Of a stretch of DNA of 64,000 nt, positions 35,854 to 45,241 are shown one piece after another; positions within the stretch are counted from its first letter, which is position 1; the number at the start of each line of letters is the position of its first letter. Source of the stretch: Pedobacter africanus (GTDB lineage Bacteria > Bacteroidota > Bacteroidia > Sphingobacteriales > Sphingobacteriaceae); assembly GCF_900176535.1 (NCBI RefSeq), contig NZ_FWXT01000001.1, positions 496,001 to 560,000 of the forward strand. The letters are read 5' to 3'. A program made the translations under genes and the position numbers. The notes beneath the pieces are model-generated. The model was not told the DNA's origin, did no database searches, and saw only the letters and a program-made list of their open reading frames with translations.

Positions 35854-36544
35854 GTATTTTCTTTAAAAATCCGGCCCATAAAATATAGGCTGCCGAACGC
35901 AGGTGCAGCCCATCAATGCTCAGTTCCTTTTTCAGTTCCCCATCCTGCCCGGCAAATACCTGGTGCAGGTCTACATAATTCAGCTTTTCCTGTTTACACA
36001 GGGCCAAAAGCTCCCTGTTCATAGCCAGTATTCCGGCGTTCGACAATTTTGAATAGGTAGCGGGGAGCATGGCCTTGTTTACCGGCAGGATGCTTTGCAC
36101 GTATATTTTAGTGCGTGGCGATTGTGCCTTCACCCCGGCAATGATTTTACGGTAGTTGTTCAGGATCACCTCCTGCGGTGTGCCGCGCTTCATGTCATTG
36201 ATACCGATCAGGATAAAAAGTTTAGCTGGTTTGGAGGCCAGCACCTCGTCCATTCGGGCCAGGATGCCATAGCTCACATCACCGCTGATGCCCCTGTTCA
36301 CTACAGGTTTACCGGGTATCAGTTCCTGCCACTTTCCGCCCTCGGTAATGCTGTTGCCCAGAAACACAATTTCATTTTTCTGGTCGGGCATGCGCTTAAA
36401 AAATTCGAGTCTCTGCAGGTAATGCCCGTTGGCATAGCTACTGTCTATTCCAGCCTGTGTTTGTGCGCTGCCTAAAAAAGGTAAAGCCAATAAAGCAGCC
36501 CCGGCAAACAGGCATTTGATGCAATATTTCATTTCGTTCCTCAT
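35843..36544 (-). CDS. SGNH/GDSL hydrolase, first tandem copy
   Basis: A 233-residue exported SGNH esterase: signal peptide (about 1-27), FLGNSITEGGKW, NRGISGDVSYGIL, GINDM and SIDGLHL blocks. It is paralogous to the following gene. The ATG at 36544 overlaps the MFS transporter stop (ATGA). Presence of two diverged copies in one operon suggests two different ester positions or acyl groups on the substrate; this is inference. Confidence 0.88.
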   Translation of the reverse strand: MRNEMKYCIKCLFAGAALLALPFLGSAQTQAGIDSSYANGHYLQRLEFFKRMPDQKNEIVFLGNSITEGGKWQELIPGKPVVNRGISGDVSYGILARMDEVLASKPAKLFILIGINDMKRGTPQEVILNNYRKIIAGVKAQSPRTKIYVQSILPVNKAMLPATYSKLSNAGILAMNRELLALCKQEKLNYVDLHQVFAGQDGELKKELSIDGLHLRSAAYILWAGFLKKIHAI

Positions 36545-37830
36545 TCAACAATGTCTTCAGCCTCTTTTTCTACTGGCAGCAAAGGCACCAGCCAGGTCAC
36601 CACAAAAGCCGGGATGGTGGCAATGAGCACCCAGATAAAAAATTCTTTATAGCCCAGGTAATCGCTCAGCAAACCGCTAATCATAGAAGGGATCATAAAG
36701 CCCAGGTTCATCAAACCACTTCCAAAGGCATAATGCGCCATTTTATATTTGCCCGGGGCAATGTTCTGCATCATAAATAAAATGAGGCCAACAAAACCAT
36801 AGCCATAGCCAAAATACTCTATGGCCACTGCCGATGCGATGATGTACAGTTCCTGCGGCATGGCTACAGCAAGAAAAGCATAGGCAGCAAAGGGTAGGTT
36901 AAAAACAGCACACAAGATGAGCAATGTACGCCTGGTGAGGCCCTTATTGGATACGTAATAACCCGCTACTATAGAGCCCAGTACAAAAGCAATGGAACCA
37001 AAAACGCCATACAGCAAACCTATTTCAGAGGTACTCAGGCCCAGTCCGCCCGAAGCCCTTGAAGCCTTAAAAAACAAAGGCACAATTTTAATGGCCTGAC
37101 CTTCTGCAAAGCGGTAAAAAACAATAAAACAGAGGCTATACCAGATGTTTTTCTTTTGAAAAAAGGTAATGATCACATCTTTTAGGGTAGCAAAGCCCTC
37201 TTTAACAGAGCTTAGCTCCTGCGCTTTACCTCCTTCGGGAAGTACCCGCATATTGTACAGCCCCAGCAAAACCATGATGAGGCCGTAGGCAAACATTACC
37301 GCCATCCAGGCGTTGTGAATCCCGATTTCTTTTTCCAGCTGACCGGCAAAATACACCAGTACCCCGCCCGAAAAAACCTTGGCAATGTTATAAAAAGCGC
37401 CCTGCCAGCCTACAAATTTAGCCTGCAGCTTGGGTGTTAGTTCATTCAGGTACACCCCATCGGCAGCCGTATCGTGTGTAGCACCACTGATGGCAATAAT
37501 GGTCAGAATGGCAATGGAGAAGCTGAAAAAATGGTTCATCTGTAAGGTTAAAGCCAAAAGGCCAAACAATACACCGGTAAAGATCTGGGTGGTGTACACA
37601 AAGAACTTCTTGGTTTTGTACATCTCCAGAAATGGGCCCCACAACGGCTTGATGGTCCATGGAAACATGATCAGGGAAGTCCAGAAAGCAATCTGTGTAT
37701 CAGAGATGCCCATGTTTTTGTACATGATGGAACTGGCACCCGAAAGGGCAACAAAAGGCAGTCCCATAGCAAACCAGGTGGTCGGGATCCAGTATATAGG
37801 GTTTAAAGTTTTCTTTTCAGGTGTTGGCAC
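36541..37830 (-). CDS. AmpG-like MFS transporter
   Basis: A 429-residue inner-membrane carrier with about 12 transmembrane helices. It starts NPIYWIPTTWFAMGLPFVAL and has the MFS loop SDTQIAFWTSLIMFPWTIKPLWGPFLEM, matching the AmpG/acetyl-CoA-transporter branch whose members take up muropeptides or amino-sugar oligosaccharides. In the operon it would carry the released amino sugar from periplasm to cytoplasm, where the AGE epimerase acts. The exact substrate is inferred from context. Confidence 0.82.
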   Translation of the reverse strand: MPTPEKKTLNPIYWIPTTWFAMGLPFVALSGASSIMYKNMGISDTQIAFWTSLIMFPWTIKPLWGPFLEMYKTKKFFVYTTQIFTGVLFGLLALTLQMNHFFSFSIAILTIIAISGATHDTAADGVYLNELTPKLQAKFVGWQGAFYNIAKVFSGGVLVYFAGQLEKEIGIHNAWMAVMFAYGLIMVLLGLYNMRVLPEGGKAQELSSVKEGFATLKDVIITFFQKKNIWYSLCFIVFYRFAEGQAIKIVPLFFKASRASGGLGLSTSEIGLLYGVFGSIAFVLGSIVAGYYVSNKGLTRRTLLILCAVFNLPFAAYAFLAVAMPQELYIIASAVAIEYFGYGYGFVGLILFMMQNIAPGKYKMAHYAFGSGLMNLGFMIPSMISGLLSDYLGYKEFFIWVLIATIPAFVVTWLVPLLPVEKEAEDIVE

Positions 37831-37847
37831 TGTCTCTTTTTTTAAAA

Positions 37848-39236
37848 TTAAGTTTTCCAGAACAATTTAGCACGGGTACAATATAAGGTGATTAAGGATA
37901 CGATGCCTGTAAAGATCAGCCCTCTTAAAAAGCCGCCTGCAGGTAAACCCGAAAGGCTGTCTAAAAGCGCATCCCCATCTGTAATTTTCAACAGTGGGAT
38001 CAGCAGCAGGTTACCGGCGGTATAGGCCACCATCGGATTTTTCCCATTATTGCCCAGATAGGTAATGAAGCCGGTAAAGCGGCCTGCTTTTTCGAAAATA
38101 ACAAAGGACAATAAGGTCAGAAAAGCCAGTCCGGTGGTTACAAAGTAATAGCTGAAGGTAGAAATATCTTTCTTAATGCCGCCTTCAAAGGCCTCAAAAA
38201 ACAAACCCAGCATCAGCAGGTAAACACCCGTTTGGGCAAAGTTGCGGTAAAGCACCTTATCTGCACCTTCGGTAGAATTTTTCAACAGCTGTAAAAGCAA
38301 AAGCGACAAAGCAGCACTGATCAGCAGATTGGGTACCAGCCACCTGTTGTATAAACAAACCACATTGCAGAGCATAATGAGCAGACACAATAGCGCAACC
38401 AGAACAATTCCTTTGCTTTTTAAGATCTTCTGATCATCACTTTTAGCCCTGGCCAGCAGCCATTCTCCGGCAAAAGTTCCCGGCAGTACAATGAACAGGT
38501 ATTTCAGGTAATAGAATTTGTACATCCAGGGTAAGGGCGACCAGTTAAACAGTTCACTGTTCCAGCTACCCGTGTCTTTTGCGGTCAGCAATATGGCCAT
38601 CACCAATGGTAAAATTCCAATCCTTAACAACGGACGGTTACGGGTAAGCCACCAGATGAAGGTACCAAACAGGGCCATATTGGCCAGCACAATAATGATG
38701 ATGTCGCTGTTCGCTAAATTAAAGCCATTTTTAAAGGGGTAAGTATACAGAAATAGCCCAGCAAGAACAAAACCGGCAATTTTTATCCCTATGGCAAGCG
38801 CTTTACGCTGCAGCTTGCTGAAATGTGCATACATCAGGAAGAGCAGCAAAAAGCAACCTACAGATAATAGCTGGGCTTGCCACCCGGGCTCAGCATCCAT
38901 TACCCAGGCACGTGCATAAAAAGTAAACAGGGCAAATACCACCAGCAGCAGGTAACGCTGAACAATTTGCCCGGCTGTTTTAAGTACCGGCTGTTCTGTG
39001 ATTTTCTTTTGCATGGCCAGGGGGATGGCTGCCCCCATGGTAAACAGAAAGAAAGGAAATACCAGGTCTACCCAGGTAATACCGGGTAGATCTGGTTTAA
39101 AAACATGGTATGGCGGCGGTACCTGCGCGTGGTACATCCATGCAGGCAAAACCCCAAAGGAAACACTGCTGGAAAGCACCATGAGCAGGATAGCCAGTCC
39201 CCGCAAAGCATCTAAAGCCTGTTCTCTTTTCTTCAT
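37848..39236 (-). CDS. DUF5009/HGSNAT-like membrane acyltransferase
   Basis: A 462-residue protein with about 11-12 transmembrane helices. It starts REQALDALRGLAILLMVLSS, the signature of the heparan-alpha-glucosaminide N-acetyltransferase-like family, and has the extracytoplasmic loop WMYHAQVPPPYHVFKPDLPG followed by TWVDLVFPFFLFTMGAAIPL. The human relative acetylates terminal glucosamine across a membrane using acetyl-CoA. A role in acetylating or de-capping an amino-sugar intermediate fits the operon but is not proven. It lies 17 nt before the MFS gene. Confidence 0.8.
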   Translation of the reverse strand: MKKREQALDALRGLAILLMVLSSSVSFGVLPAWMYHAQVPPPYHVFKPDLPGITWVDLVFPFFLFTMGAAIPLAMQKKITEQPVLKTAGQIVQRYLLLVVFALFTFYARAWVMDAEPGWQAQLLSVGCFLLLFLMYAHFSKLQRKALAIGIKIAGFVLAGLFLYTYPFKNGFNLANSDIIIIVLANMALFGTFIWWLTRNRPLLRIGILPLVMAILLTAKDTGSWNSELFNWSPLPWMYKFYYLKYLFIVLPGTFAGEWLLARAKSDDQKILKSKGIVLVALLCLLIMLCNVVCLYNRWLVPNLLISAALSLLLLQLLKNSTEGADKVLYRNFAQTGVYLLMLGLFFEAFEGGIKKDISTFSYYFVTTGLAFLTLLSFVIFEKAGRFTGFITYLGNNGKNPMVAYTAGNLLLIPLLKITDGDALLDSLSGLPAGGFLRGLIFTGIVSLITLYCTRAKLFWKT

Positions 39237-39246
39237 TTCAGGCCCG

Positions 39247-40173
39247 CTATTTAACTACCTTAATCTTAAACTCCTTAATTACCGATTTCTCGCCTGTGTA
39301 ATTCACATTCGAACCCACGAAGGTAACCGTATACTCACCCTCCGCTTTAAAAGCATAGGCGTAGGTATTTCTCCTCTGGGTATAATCTTTAATTGGCGTT
39401 CCTTTGTCGGGCGACATATTGTCTGGTAAAAAACCTTTTGTAATGTACCAGCCTTCAGATTCTACCAGGCTGCTCATCGGGTCATAATAAAACATATCCG
39501 TAGTGTAGATCCATTTACTGGTCCCGGCGGCGCTTACTGCATCCAGAATATTTACCGGGTTCCATCCTGCATTGGTACGTGAAGCCAATACCGTAGAGGT
39601 ACCATCCGGGTCGGTAGTGGTCAGGTCAAAGTTATAGATCCGCCAGCCCCTCTGTGTAGAGGTAGTTCCCGGAGATGCAGCGCCAACAAATTTAAAACCA
39701 AAGAACACGGGTTTGCCCGCAACAAGCTCGTCCGTAATGTCCACCTTACCCGAGGATACCTTAGGCCCCAAAACCCCGGCAGGCGAAACCGATAAGGTAA
39801 ATTTGCTGGTGATGTCTTTCCAGCTCGCTTTTTTAACGGAAGCCTCATCATAAGTTCCCGTAAAATCATTGGAAACCATCAGCTTAAGGTTGTCGGTCTG
39901 ACTGCCATATGTTACCTGTGTGTTAATGGACAGTTCTTTTTTCCGTCCCTCTACTACAACGCGGTCTTTGTATTTATACTCCTTGTTCTTCTCTCCAGAG
40001 TAAAAGGTGATCACGTCCGGTGCATCTTTGATGATGAACCTTACCGAGTCGTTAACTTTATATTCCCTTGCTTCAACAGTAACATCAAAAGCAGGGGTTA
40101 CCACATCATCTTTGGTACAAAATGCCAGGAAAGGCAATAAGGCCAGACCTGCAAGATATTTTTTATTCTTCAT
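39247..40173 (-). CDS. DUF5017 surface lipoprotein (SusE/F position)
   Basis: A 308-residue lipoprotein with lipobox LAFC (Cys19) followed by TKDD, a usual outer-membrane/surface export signal in Bacteroidota. The body is beta-rich: an N-terminal Ig-like segment (about 25-105) and a C-terminal domain with the TWRGWRIYNFDL-like block (here QRGWRIYNFDLTTTDPDGT). It follows SusD by 23 nt and takes the place of SusE/SusF glycan-binding proteins. Confidence 0.82.
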   Translation of the reverse strand: MKNKKYLAGLALLPFLAFCTKDDVVTPAFDVTVEAREYKVNDSVRFIIKDAPDVITFYSGEKNKEYKYKDRVVVEGRKKELSINTQVTYGSQTDNLKLMVSNDFTGTYDEASVKKASWKDITSKFTLSVSPAGVLGPKVSSGKVDITDELVAGKPVFFGFKFVGAASPGTTSTQRGWRIYNFDLTTTDPDGTSTVLASRTNAGWNPVNILDAVSAAGTSKWIYTTDMFYYDPMSSLVESEGWYITKGFLPDNMSPDKGTPIKDYTQRRNTYAYAFKAEGEYTVTFVGSNVNYTGEKSVIKEFKIKVVK

Positions 40174-40196
40174 GATTATTGATCTATAAATATGAA

Positions 40197-42008
40197 TTAC
40201 CAGCCTTTATTTTGAACGATCAGTTTATTGAGCATCATCTCGCTCGATGGGATCGGCAGCAAAAGGTTACGCTCGGCCGCTGCATTCTGTGCAAACACCG
40301 CAGCAAACTTATAACTTGCCGGGGCCGACAGCCTGATCACATTCGCTATGGATTCCATCGTTTCCTGGTAAATGCCCCAGCGGATCAGGTCAAACTTTCT
40401 CAGTCCTTCATAACCCAGCTCCAATGAGCGCTCCTTTCTGATCGCCTCGCGCAGGTCCTCTTTGGTACCTACATCCTGAAGCACATACTCTGTTGCCGAA
40501 GAGATCGTGGCAGTTGCCACCGCTCCGCTGCCGCCCCCACCGCTTAAAGTTATGGTAGGCGCAGTGGTAAATTTGCTTCCTCTTGAAAGGATATCGATAC
40601 GGATTACCCTACCACCAGAAATAACCGGTAAAAGCGAAGCATTTGTTCCGCCACCACCGCTGATCGTCAGCGTTGGCACAGCGGTGTAACCCGAACCCTG
40701 GTTGCTCAGAGTAACGCTTTTGATCACCTGTCCGTTCAGGTCCATGCCATAGGCCCGCTTTCTCACCAGGTTAACCGCATCAATAGCCGCTTGTGTTGGT
40801 CCGTTAACTTCATTTTCTGCCTCGGCAAACATCAGCAGTATGTCCGAATACCTCAATATCGGGAAATTAATAGGTGTTGTACCCACGTTTTTAGGCAGCG
40901 CAATTTCATACTCCCTTCTCCATTTTGCACTAAAGCGGTTGTAAATCTCTGCGCTGGTAAACAGCACCTTACTGTTTGGCACCGAGTTCACAGTAGCGTA
41001 CCGGTACGGACTGATAGACCAATCCCTCCTGTTGTCCAAAGGGTCAAAAGCATTATAATAAGTCTCAGTAGCATGTGGCACACCATAGCTATAGCCAAAA
41101 TTTCTGTCGGTATTTCCTATTCCGTTAATACTGCCTATAGAACCTTCTTCCTCCTGCCCGCCGGTAGCCAGTTTGTTAAATTCAACCTCCCACATGCTTT
41201 CCCTGTACTGGGTATCATATTCATCCCTGCACATTTTAATGAAAATATTGGAGTAATCCGGGTTCAATTTGTGCGAACCATCATCCATCACCATCTTGGC
41301 CCATTTTCTGGCTTCCGCAAAACGTGCTGTTTCTTTTAAAGGCGCTCCGGCCATCTTCAGGTTTACCCTGGCCAGAATACCCCACACCACCGTTTTGGTA
41401 ATCCTGCTGTTGTAAGAATAAGCACTGCTTTCGCTCACCAGTCCCGCAGCCGTTTCCATATCCTTCACAATAAAATCAAAAATCTCCTTTGCAGGTGTAT
41501 TTTTAAAGCTCACATCCTTTACAGAAGATGTAGAACTCAGGCGCAAAGGCACATCCCCCCAGTTGTTAGACAACAGGAAATAATAAAAGGCCCGCAAAAA
41601 CATGGCTTCGCCTTTGGCTACAGATTTTTTCTTTGCGTCCATCTCTGCCTTGTCCACATTCTCCAGAAAAAGATTGGCCCTGCTCACCCCATTGTAAAGT
41701 ACCTCCCATGAGGTATTTACTGTACCATCTGCAGTAGTGATGTTGCTGATCTGCAAGCCGGTGGTTACCGTGCTTCTCGATTCAAACCATTCATCGCTCT
41801 GGTCATTATCGAAATAAAAAGTCCGCCCGTAAGTACCTGTTTTACCCAAAACATCATAAACCCCTGCAAGCGCGGTGTTGATGTCGGTTTCAGTTTTAAA
41901 GTAATTTACCGGCGATATAAAATCAGTTGGACTGGTATCCAGAAATTTAGTGCAGCTCCCTAGCGACAGTGCAGATACCAATAGACTATATGTTACAATA
42001 CGTTTCAT
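40197..42008 (-). CDS. SusD/RagB-family glycan-binding lipoprotein with internal Gly-rich insertion
   Basis: A 603-residue surface lipoprotein (lipobox LGSC, Cys19) that caps the SusC channel. It has the standard start FLDTSPTDFISPVNYFKTE and TPR helices, the AIDAVNLVRKRAYG motif and the C-terminal ERSLELGYEGLRKFDLIRWG. Between those last two motifs lies an unusual insertion (about residues 425-505) of two repeats, each with GSGYTAVPTLTISGGGG-like sequence, joined by VISGGRVIRIDILSRGSKF. It pairs with SusC, 11 nt upstream. Confidence 0.92.
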   Translation of the reverse strand: MKRIVTYSLLVSALSLGSCTKFLDTSPTDFISPVNYFKTETDINTALAGVYDVLGKTGTYGRTFYFDNDQSDEWFESRSTVTTGLQISNITTADGTVNTSWEVLYNGVSRANLFLENVDKAEMDAKKKSVAKGEAMFLRAFYYFLLSNNWGDVPLRLSSTSSVKDVSFKNTPAKEIFDFIVKDMETAAGLVSESSAYSYNSRITKTVVWGILARVNLKMAGAPLKETARFAEARKWAKMVMDDGSHKLNPDYSNIFIKMCRDEYDTQYRESMWEVEFNKLATGGQEEEGSIGSINGIGNTDRNFGYSYGVPHATETYYNAFDPLDNRRDWSISPYRYATVNSVPNSKVLFTSAEIYNRFSAKWRREYEIALPKNVGTTPINFPILRYSDILLMFAEAENEVNGPTQAAIDAVNLVRKRAYGMDLNGQVIKSVTLSNQGSGYTAVPTLTISGGGGTNASLLPVISGGRVIRIDILSRGSKFTTAPTITLSGGGGSGAVATATISSATEYVLQDVGTKEDLREAIRKERSLELGYEGLRKFDLIRWGIYQETMESIANVIRLSAPASYKFAAVFAQNAAAERNLLLPIPSSEMMLNKLIVQNKGW

Positions 42009-42019
42009 TGCTAATTCAT

Positions 42020-45000
42020 TTAAAAGTTTACATTTAAACCCAGTGTTGTAGTAAATGCCCGCGGATAAGCCGAATAATCGAATCCGGGCGTAAGCGCCGT
42101 TCTTCTGACAGAGACTTCAGGATCGTACCCGGAGTAATTGGACCAGGTAACAATATTCTGAGCTGCCATATAAACCCTGGCGCCTTTCACCTTTATCCGT
42201 TTTAAAAAGGCCGAAGGCAACGAGTAAGACAGCTGTACTGTTTTTAACCTGATGAAAGAACCATCCTCCACCACACGTGTCGAGTAAGCCATATTGGTAG
42301 TCCCCTTTACGCCGGGCATATTGGAATCCGGATTTTCGGGCGACCAGCGGTTGGCGTAGGAAGCAAACTGATTGGTATTGATGAGCATTCCGGTTTCCAG
42401 GGCCAGGCGGTTGGCATTGTAAACCTCATTGCCGTAAGACCACTGAAAGAACACGTTCAGGTCAAAATTCTTATAGGTAAAATTATTGGAGAAACCACCG
42501 GTATGAATAGGAAGCGGGTTACCAATTACCGTTCTGTCGTTCGCATCAATCACCAGGTCCCCATTCAGGTCTTTGTATTTGATATCGCCCGGCTGTACAT
42601 TGGCCCTGGTCTCGCCATTTGCCGTAATATTGTCTTTAAGGATATAGCTATTGGGGCCTAACTGGTTAAAATCCTCGTACTTATAAACACCTTCCCATAG
42701 GTAGCCATAAAATTGTGCTACCGGTTTGTTCAGTTTTGCGATATAGCCGGGTAAGGTTTCCCAGCCTGCACCCCAGGCCTGAACAGAGGTTAGGCTCAAC
42801 TCGTTTTCGGCCAGTTCCAGAACCTTGTTCCTGTTAAAGGAAATGTTAAAATTGGTAGCCCATTTGAAATCCTTGCCACGTATAGGGGTGGCATTTATTG
42901 TAAGCTCCAACCCCTCGTTTCTAACCTTGCCGATGTTGTTGAACTGTCTGGTGTAGCCGGTACTGGAAGGCAGACTGGCATTGAGCAGCAGATCACTGGT
43001 ATTTTTGCGGTAAGCATCTATTTCGAAGCTGATGCGGTCTTTCAATATCCCAAAGTCCAGACCAATGTCCATTTGCTCTGTTTTCTCCCACCTCAGGTCG
43101 GCATTGCCCATGCTGGCCGAGTAACTGCCGTTTACCAATTGGTTCCCAAACGAATATCCTGCAGACAATGGTACAATGTAATTAGAGAAGGCCGAAAAAT
43201 CCCCGGAGCCATTGTTTCCGGTAAAACCATAAGAGGTCCTTAATTTAGCTGAGGAAATGAACTTCAATTGTTTCATGAAAGGCTCAGCGCCAATCTTCCA
43301 GGCAAAAGCACCCGAAGGAAAATAACCCCATTTCTGGTTAATAAACCTGGACGATCCATCGGCCCGGAACGAAGCCGTAAAAAGGTATTTAGACCGGTAA
43401 TTGTAATTAACCCTGCTCAGGAAAGAAGCAAGTGTATTATTGGTTGTTGTAGATTGTATGGCCAATGGAACACCCTCGTCCAGACCGCTAAGCCCAAGCC
43501 CCTCGTTGGGCAGCAATTTTGCCGTCGCACCAAAAGACCTGCCTTTCCCGGCCTGAATGGTAAATCCGCCAACAACATCAAGGATATTGTCGGCATTAAA
43601 TTTCTTATGGTACGAAAGGGTATTTTCATTTAGCCAGTTCATGGAATTGAAAATGGTAATACCCCCGTTTATTTTGTTGTTTGTGCTCGGATTGCCCGTT
43701 CTGCTGCCAGAATTGTTGAAAACATTAAACTGCGTAGTACCTTTTGTGGCCCCGCCGCTAACTTTTAGCTTTAAGTTGGGCAGAATGGCATACTCTGCAT
43801 ACCCGTTTACGATGAAAGTTTCTCCTACATCCTCACGCAATTCATTTTTGGTGGTGAATATCGGGTTAAACCTGAATTCTGAAGGCCCCTGCTCAATCTC
43901 CGGATCCTGCGGAACTTCAATAAGGTCTACCGATGAACCAAACTGTGGAATTGGCCGGTAGGCCCATACACTGTACAGCAGGTTTAACTGGTTCTGGTAT
44001 GTACTTTGAGACGGTGGTGTACCAAAACGTTTTAAAGTAGAGTAACTGGTGCTCAGTCCTACTTTAAGACGTTTGTTCACTTCCTGATCGAGCGTAAGTC
44101 TGCCCTGCAAACGGTTAAAGCCAGAGTAAATAATGATCCCGTCCTGATCAAAATAAGAAAGGGAAGCACTGTACTTTGTTTTTTCTGTACCACCTACCAG
44201 GCTAAGGTTATGGTTCTGCATGGGTGCGGTACGCATGATCTGGTCTTCCCAGTCAATCCCTTTAACGCCTTTGTAATAATCCAATGGGACATCGTTATTT
44301 TCAATATCGTTCAACTTGGTAAGGTAAAGCCTTTTGGTGGTAACCGGGTCTATCTCATACTGAAGTTTAACATACTCGTAAGGATTAAGCAGCTTCATCC
44401 GCTTGTTGTTGTTCTGCAAGCCGAAATAAGTATTGTAACTGATGGCCGGGGCACCTATTTTACCACGTTTGGTAGTAACAACCACTACACCATTTGCACC
44501 CCTGGCGCCATAAATGGCGGTTGCAGAAGCATCTTTTAAAACATCTATAGATTCAATATCTGCCGGATCTATGGAGGAAAGCGGGTTTGAAGCATTCAAG
44601 GCAGAATTGTTCACGTCTTCCATCGGAAAGCCATCTACCACAAAGAGCGGGGAATTGTTCTGGGTGATGGAGTTCCCGCCACGGATCACGATGTCGACCG
44701 TACCGCCCGGCCCACCTTCAGAAGACACTACCTGTACACCTGCTACCCGGCCGCCCAGGGCTTCATCAAATGACTTTACAGGAGCCTTGGCCAGGTCGGC
44801 CACATTTACGCTGGCTACAGATCCCGTCAGGTCCTTCCTTTTCACCGTACCATAACCAATCACCACCACATCGTTCAGCTGGGATACGGACTCTTTCAGC
44901 GTTACCTTCATTGGTCCGCTGCCAACTGTGGCGGTGGCATCTTCAAAACCAATGTAACGGAACACCAGGACTGAGCTGCCCGAGGGTACTTTGATCTGAA

Positions 45001-45205
45001 AGCTTCCTTTAGAATCGGTGGTGGCCGTAATTTTCTGGTCCCTGACCTGAACGACAACGCCAGACAGCGGTTCACCCTTCAGGTCGTTCACCTGCCCGTT
45101 AACCGTTCGGTCCTGTGCCATGGCCATTAAAGAAATACACATAAGCAGGGCAAAACACCCCCCTCCGCGTAGCCAGCCTTTAACCTTTGTAAAAATTTGT
45201 TGCAT
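42020..45205 (-). CDS. SusC/RagA-family TonB-dependent outer-membrane transporter
   Basis: A 1061-residue glycan importer. Signal peptide (about 1-30), CarboxypepD_reg domain (RTVNGQVNDLKGEPLSGVVV), plug with VVVIGYGTVKRKDLTGSV and VDGFPMEDV and the SIDVLKDASATAIYGARGAN signature, then a 22-strand barrel ending GLNVNF. It works with the SusD partner 11 nt downstream and marks the locus as a polysaccharide utilisation locus. It follows the FAD oxidoreductase gene after 36 bp. Confidence 0.95.
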   Translation of the reverse strand: MQQIFTKVKGWLRGGGCFALLMCISLMAMAQDRTVNGQVNDLKGEPLSGVVVQVRDQKITATTDSKGSFQIKVPSGSSVLVFRYIGFEDATATVGSGPMKVTLKESVSQLNDVVVIGYGTVKRKDLTGSVASVNVADLAKAPVKSFDEALGGRVAGVQVVSSEGGPGGTVDIVIRGGNSITQNNSPLFVVDGFPMEDVNNSALNASNPLSSIDPADIESIDVLKDASATAIYGARGANGVVVVTTKRGKIGAPAISYNTYFGLQNNNKRMKLLNPYEYVKLQYEIDPVTTKRLYLTKLNDIENNDVPLDYYKGVKGIDWEDQIMRTAPMQNHNLSLVGGTEKTKYSASLSYFDQDGIIIYSGFNRLQGRLTLDQEVNKRLKVGLSTSYSTLKRFGTPPSQSTYQNQLNLLYSVWAYRPIPQFGSSVDLIEVPQDPEIEQGPSEFRFNPIFTTKNELREDVGETFIVNGYAEYAILPNLKLKVSGGATKGTTQFNVFNNSGSRTGNPSTNNKINGGITIFNSMNWLNENTLSYHKKFNADNILDVVGGFTIQAGKGRSFGATAKLLPNEGLGLSGLDEGVPLAIQSTTTNNTLASFLSRVNYNYRSKYLFTASFRADGSSRFINQKWGYFPSGAFAWKIGAEPFMKQLKFISSAKLRTSYGFTGNNGSGDFSAFSNYIVPLSAGYSFGNQLVNGSYSASMGNADLRWEKTEQMDIGLDFGILKDRISFEIDAYRKNTSDLLLNASLPSSTGYTRQFNNIGKVRNEGLELTINATPIRGKDFKWATNFNISFNRNKVLELAENELSLTSVQAWGAGWETLPGYIAKLNKPVAQFYGYLWEGVYKYEDFNQLGPNSYILKDNITANGETRANVQPGDIKYKDLNGDLVIDANDRTVIGNPLPIHTGGFSNNFTYKNFDLNVFFQWSYGNEVYNANRLALETGMLINTNQFASYANRWSPENPDSNMPGVKGTTNMAYSTRVVEDGSFIRLKTVQLSYSLPSAFLKRIKVKGARVYMAAQNIVTWSNYSGYDPEVSVRRTALTPGFDYSAYPRAFTTTLGLNVNF

Positions 45206-45241
45206 AATGTGGTTTGGTTAGAATTTATAATCTTGTTCGGT

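Noticed and set aside
40507..40689. Plus-strand Pro/Val-rich ORF over the SusD insertion
   Set aside because: It is the antisense of the Gly-rich repeat codons; no start context or family.
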